Positions 60,661 through 64,000 of a stretch of DNA of 64,000 nucleotides are shown piece by piece. The notes beneath the pieces are model-generated. The model had not been told where the DNA came from. It searched no databases and saw only the letters and a list, made by a program, of their open reading frames with translations. The position numbers and the translations under genes were made by a program. Each line of letters opens with the position of its first letter. Within the stretch, counting starts at the first letter, position 1. Source of the stretch: Butyrivibrio proteoclasticus B316 (GTDB lineage: Bacteria; Bacillota; Clostridia; Lachnospirales; Lachnospiraceae). The stretch covers positions 2,222,001 through 2,286,000 of the forward strand of contig NC_014387.1 in the NCBI RefSeq assembly GCF_000145035.1, read 5' to 3'.

Positions 60661-62946
60661 TTATTGCGCAGAACTGCCAGATGCAGCAGCTGCACTTTCC
60701 GAAACTCCGGTTCCATCAAAGTCCGGAAGAACTTCATATCCTGTCGGGCTTCCATTATTTGGATCCAAAAGATCACCTGTCTCCGGGTCAATATAATACC
60801 CCGTCTGAGGGTCAACGTCAAATGCCTGCCAAATAGATGATTTGCTTGATTTTTCTGCAGCTTCCAGAGCTTTTGCTTCTTCAGGAGTAAGCATAGATGA
60901 GCTTCCCTCACTACTGCTTTCATCTCCTGATGAGCCTTCTGTTCCTGCAGCATCCGGATTTTCAACTATTGCAGGGGTAACCATTTTTTCTCTTAATTCC
61001 TCAAGCTCCTGAATCTCTTTTTCGGAGAGTTCCTCAGTCATAGGAACATTCATATAAGGCAGAGCTTCTGTGAGGATCTTTTTAACCAGAACTGTTGCAA
61101 GTCTTGTAGCTGTTTCCTGAATCAAAACATTAGGCCTGTCTATTACAACATAGATTGCCACCTTGGGATTATCGGCAGGAGCTGCCCCCATAAAGGAAAC
61201 AACGTACTGTCTGTTACCACGGGGAAGAGTCTGAGCTGTTCCCGTCTTGCCAATTATGCGATATCCGGCTGGTCTTGCTGTTCTACCAGTACCCTCATCG
61301 CCCATAACAACCGCTTCACAGTACTGCCTGATCTTATCAGAAGTACTCTGAGATACAGTCTGTCTAAGGATCCTTGGCTCTATATTTTTAACTGTAGCTC
61401 CGCTTGAGTTTACAATCTTCTTAACAACGTGCGGTTCATAAAAATAACCGCCATTAATAAGAGAACAATACGCGCTTATCATCTCTATCATGTCTACGTT
61501 GAAACCTTGTCCGAAAGTATTAACTGCAAGGTCTGTAGGTCCCATATCACTTGCTGAATAAGTAAGTCCTTCTGTTCTGGCTTCTCCTGCAAGGTCTATG
61601 TTTGTCTTTAAACCAAAACCAAAGATTCTCTGAAACTCAGAAAATGTATTCACTCCGATTGACTGTCCAATGTACATCATAGCAACATTGCACGAAATCT
61701 CGATACCACGCTCGACTGATACATATCCGTCACCATTTCTGTTATGGCACTTGATATCATAGTCACCTACATGGAGGAATCCAGGGCAGCTATATACCTC
61801 ATTACCTGTTATAGATCCTGACTCAAGTCCTGTAGCGACAGTAAATGGCTTGGCTACTGAACCTGGTTCATAGGTATCTGAAATACAGAAGTTTTTCCAA
61901 AGAGCGTTATAGTTCTGATAGAGCTGCTCGTCAGTAAATCCGTCAATCATCTCCTGCGTAATATATACACCTGAATCAAAAACAGATTCACCCTTAACCT
62001 TGTTGCCCTTTTCATCTACTGAAGGCATTCCGATAAGTCTGGAAGTATCTCTTGGATTATTGAGATCGTAAAAGGGATAGCTTGCCATAGCAAGTATCTC
62101 TCCGGAATTAACATCCATCATAATGCAGCCTACATTATTAGCTCCGTTGGCCTCTCTGACATTATTGGAATATTCATCATTAAATTCCTGAAGATATTTC
62201 TCAACTATATTCTGAAGGTTACCATCTATAGTTGTGACTATGCTGTCTCCGTCAGTAGCAGGAATTGTTGTTCTCTCAAGCTTGGAATCATCATCAAGAT
62301 ATCCATATTCTCTGCCTGCAGTTCCTGAGAGGACGTCATTATAGTATTCTTCCAGTCCGTACATGCCGTAGTTATCGCCGGTTGTAAAACCAATAACATC
62401 GCAAGCCATGGAATTATTAGGATATTTCCTGATATAACCTGATTCAAACCAGATTCCCTGGATATTCTCATCATATTTTTCTGAGCCAAGAGTGATCAGT
62501 TCCTGAAAATCTGCAATCTGATCATACGAGAGCTTTTTGGCCAGAACATAGTACTGGGAAGTAGGATGATCGCTAAGATATGATCTGATCTCTGATGCAT
62601 CCAGCTTAAAATATGTTACGAGCGCTTTAAGGGTAGGTTCAAGATACTTCTCGTCACGAAGAAGAAGCTTGGCATCCAGTACCAGATTGTAAACCTTCTC
62701 GCTGTAAGCAAGGATCGTTCCATTTGCATCCAGTATTTCTCCTCTTCTAAAAGGCAGGGTTGTAGAGTCATATTGCTGCTGCGACAGGACCTGCTTCTCG
62801 TATTCCTCTCCGTTATTCATGGTAATATGGATAAGTCTTGCCCCTAATCCAACGAAAGCCAGTAGTACTAATATGAACAGTACTACCAGCTTCTTTTTCA
62901 TTCCTATGGTAAATTTATGGACGTTCTTTTTTCTCTTTTTCCTCAT
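60661..62946 (-). CDS. Class B penicillin-binding protein (FtsI/SpoVD-type)
   Basis: Septal transpeptidase, 761 residues. A basic N-terminus and one membrane helix (about 19-39), a dimerisation domain, then the penicillin-binding domain with SVAK (Ser363, Lys366), SCN (418-420) and KTGT (567-570). After residue 660 there is a Ser/Glu/Ala-rich tail followed by DVDPQTGYYIDPETGDLLDP-type sequence, without a PASTA domain. Its placement after ftsL is as in Firmicutes. FtsI (vegetative) versus SpoVD (sporulation) is not decided. Confidence 0.94.
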   Translation of the reverse strand: MRKKRKKNVHKFTIGMKKKLVVLFILVLLAFVGLGARLIHITMNNGEEYEKQVLSQQQYDSTTLPFRRGEILDANGTILAYSEKVYNLVLDAKLLLRDEKYLEPTLKALVTYFKLDASEIRSYLSDHPTSQYYVLAKKLSYDQIADFQELITLGSEKYDENIQGIWFESGYIRKYPNNSMACDVIGFTTGDNYGMYGLEEYYNDVLSGTAGREYGYLDDDSKLERTTIPATDGDSIVTTIDGNLQNIVEKYLQEFNDEYSNNVREANGANNVGCIMMDVNSGEILAMASYPFYDLNNPRDTSRLIGMPSVDEKGNKVKGESVFDSGVYITQEMIDGFTDEQLYQNYNALWKNFCISDTYEPGSVAKPFTVATGLESGSITGNEVYSCPGFLHVGDYDIKCHNRNGDGYVSVERGIEISCNVAMMYIGQSIGVNTFSEFQRIFGFGLKTNIDLAGEARTEGLTYSASDMGPTDLAVNTFGQGFNVDMIEMISAYCSLINGGYFYEPHVVKKIVNSSGATVKNIEPRILRQTVSQSTSDKIRQYCEAVVMGDEGTGRTARPAGYRIIGKTGTAQTLPRGNRQYVVSFMGAAPADNPKVAIYVVIDRPNVLIQETATRLATVLVKKILTEALPYMNVPMTEELSEKEIQELEELREKMVTPAIVENPDAAGTEGSSGDESSSEGSSSMLTPEEAKALEAAEKSSKSSIWQAFDVDPQTGYYIDPETGDLLDPNNGSPTGYEVLPDFDGTGVSESAAAASGSSAQ

Positions 62947-62955
62947 TGCTCTGTA

Positions 62956-63396
62956 TCACTTTCCATCACTTTGGGGAATTGGAGCTACCTGACGCACATA
63001 GTCATTGCCGCCTCCATCAGAGTATGTTACAATCTGCCCCTCAGTTGCATATGTCATTCCGTATTCCTGGATTGCTATTCTCTTAACCTCATCCAGATCA
63101 ACGTTTCCATTCGCTCTATTATACGCCTCATCATTCTCCTGTTTCAATGTGTTAAGCTGACTCTCAAGTGTAGCAATGTTCTTAACACTGTTTGTGATCT
63201 GTGACTGAAGCGAAATATACCATGCCAATGTCATAACCATAAGGATAACAGCCAAAGATAAAAACAACAAATATCCAAGGCTCATATGGTGTCTCTTTTT
63301 CCCCTGCTGAGGCTCATGAACATGGTATGGTCTACGTTCACGAACCGGATCAGCTACTCTTCTAATGGTATTTCCATATACATATCTGCTAGCCAT
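62956..63396 (-). CDS. ftsL: FtsL-like septal protein
   Basis: A bitopic membrane protein of 146 residues: polar N-terminus, one helix (about 38-62), a leucine/isoleucine-rich coiled coil (65-100: LQSQITNSVKNIATLESQL) and a short C-terminus with LDEVKRIAIQEYGM. It joins DivIB and DivIC at the septum. Assigned by its place between rsmH and the PBP gene, as sequence alone is weakly conserved. Confidence 0.85.
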   Translation of the reverse strand: MASRYVYGNTIRRVADPVRERRPYHVHEPQQGKKRHHMSLGYLLFLSLAVILMVMTLAWYISLQSQITNSVKNIATLESQLNTLKQENDEAYNRANGNVDLDEVKRIAIQEYGMTYATEGQIVTYSDGGGNDYVRQVAPIPQSDGK

Positions 63397-63467
63397 GTTC
63401 TAAACCTCCTTATCTGTATCAATGCTTCATGTATAAATGCATTGAACTAATGTCTTATTCTAAAGTC

Positions 63468-64000
63468 TTACTCTGATACTTTCTCAAATACCCTAAGTTT
63501 AGCGCTCTGGGATCTCTTGTTCTCTGCCAGTTCCTGATCACTTGGCAAAATAGGTTTTCTTGTTACTACTCTTCCCTTGGATTTCTTGCCACATACGCAA
63601 ACCGGAAAGTTCGGCGGGCAAGTACAGGGATTCTCATTGGTTCTGAAATTATTCTTGGTGATCCTGTCCTCAAGAGAATGGAATGTTATTACACACAGCC
63701 TTCCACCCGGATTAAGGAAATCAATAAATCCATCTAATGAATTCTGCAGAACATCAAGTTCTCTGTTAAGAGCAATTCTAATAGCCTGGTAAGTTCTCTT
63801 GGAAGGATGTCCTCCCTTTTCTCTCATCTTAGCAGGAATTGCAGCCTTAATAATGTCATTGAGCTGAAATGTCGTCTCTATCGGTGCCTTAGCTCTCTCA
63901 ATACAAATGTGCTTGGCAATATTCTTGGCAAATTTATCTTCACCATAGTCTCTTATGATATGGAAAATCTCTGTCTCCGAATAATCATTGACGATATCCC
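63468..64000 (-). CDS. rsmH: 16S rRNA m4C1402 methyltransferase RsmH, 5' end beyond window
   Basis: The frame is open through the right edge; about 177 C-terminal codons are visible of a normal ~310. Visible blocks include [54 protein letters not shown] and the closing [14 protein letters not shown], all typical of RsmH (MraW). The SAM-binding start of the protein is outside. First gene of the dcw block, 71 bp before ftsL. Confidence 0.95.
   Translation of the reverse strand, partial: DIVNDYSETEIFHIIRDYGEDKFAKNIAKHICIERAKAPIETTFQLNDIIKAAIPAKMREKGGHPSKRTYQAIRIALNRELDVLQNSLDGFIDFLNPGGRLCVITFHSLEDRITKNNFRTNENPCTCPPNFPVCVCGKKSKGRVVTRKPILPSDQELAENKRSQSAKLRVFEKVSE

Overview
The window is an ordinary low-GC Gram-positive chromosome segment, about 40% GC by eye. 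It most resembles the Lachnospiraceae, and Butyrivibrio or a close relative is my best guess. Support for this is a Firmicutes-type division cluster with nrdR after ftsZ, the ispF-cysS-mrnC-rlmB-sigH block, rpmE followed by a YqhQ-like gene, prmC and prfA, a DUF5721-like protein, an AroE-AroK fusion, and an L,D-transpeptidase with the YPDVV-type N-terminal motif common in that family. Almost every gene is on the minus strand. No phage, insertion sequence, plasmid gene or CRISPR array is visible.

Layout. 1-5144 is an arginine operon, argC-GNAT-argJ-argB-argD, with argG divergent and followed by a small membrane protein and a LytTR response regulator (to 7433). 7443-13000 holds a LacI regulator, a DUF5721-like gene, a lone Hpt protein and the translation-termination block rpmE, yqhQ-like, prmC, prfA. 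prmC carries a frameshift near its 3' end. 13145-15507 is a polar amino acid ABC transporter. 15632-21781 runs alaX-like, azlC, azlD, ispF, cysS, mrnC, rlmB, sigH. 21884-22402 is a CarD-family regulator with a structured leader. 22612-30245 combines carbohydrate genes (GH13, YetA-like) with an EAL protein, a hypothetical protein, a GNAT and a PAP2 phosphatase. A tRNA-Met(CAT) lies at 30466. 30697-34451 encodes three linked proteins: an exported esterase, a DUF1963 protein and a membrane-anchored SGNH hydrolase with a very long KKAEEE-type tail. 34997-37645 is DUF975-response regulator-histidine kinase. 37949-41105 is an L,D-transpeptidase and a GGDEF-EAL protein. Then come a MATE pump, argS, a small membrane protein, queH and the aroE-aroK fusion. 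48129-53904 is a small protein and a nickel/peptide-type ABC transporter. 54100 to the right edge is nrdR, ftsZ, divIB, ftsW, murD, mraY, a class B PBP, ftsL and rsmH (cut by the edge).

How the genes work together. The arginine genes make arginine from glutamate and are probably co-repressed through sites in the argC/argG gap. The division block builds the septum and lipid II. The two diguanylate-type proteins, the TCS and the regulators are signalling genes.

The least explained material is non-coding. There is a palindromic element, TGGTATTAT-N13-ATAATACCA, found in two distant intergenic regions. A GC-rich multi-hairpin element has similar layout but different stem sequences in the same two regions. 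There are also several local tandem duplications. No complete new defence or metabolic system is evident. The best candidates for something undescribed are these repeat elements, the DUF975-RR-HK unit, and the SGNH/DUF1963/esterase trio.
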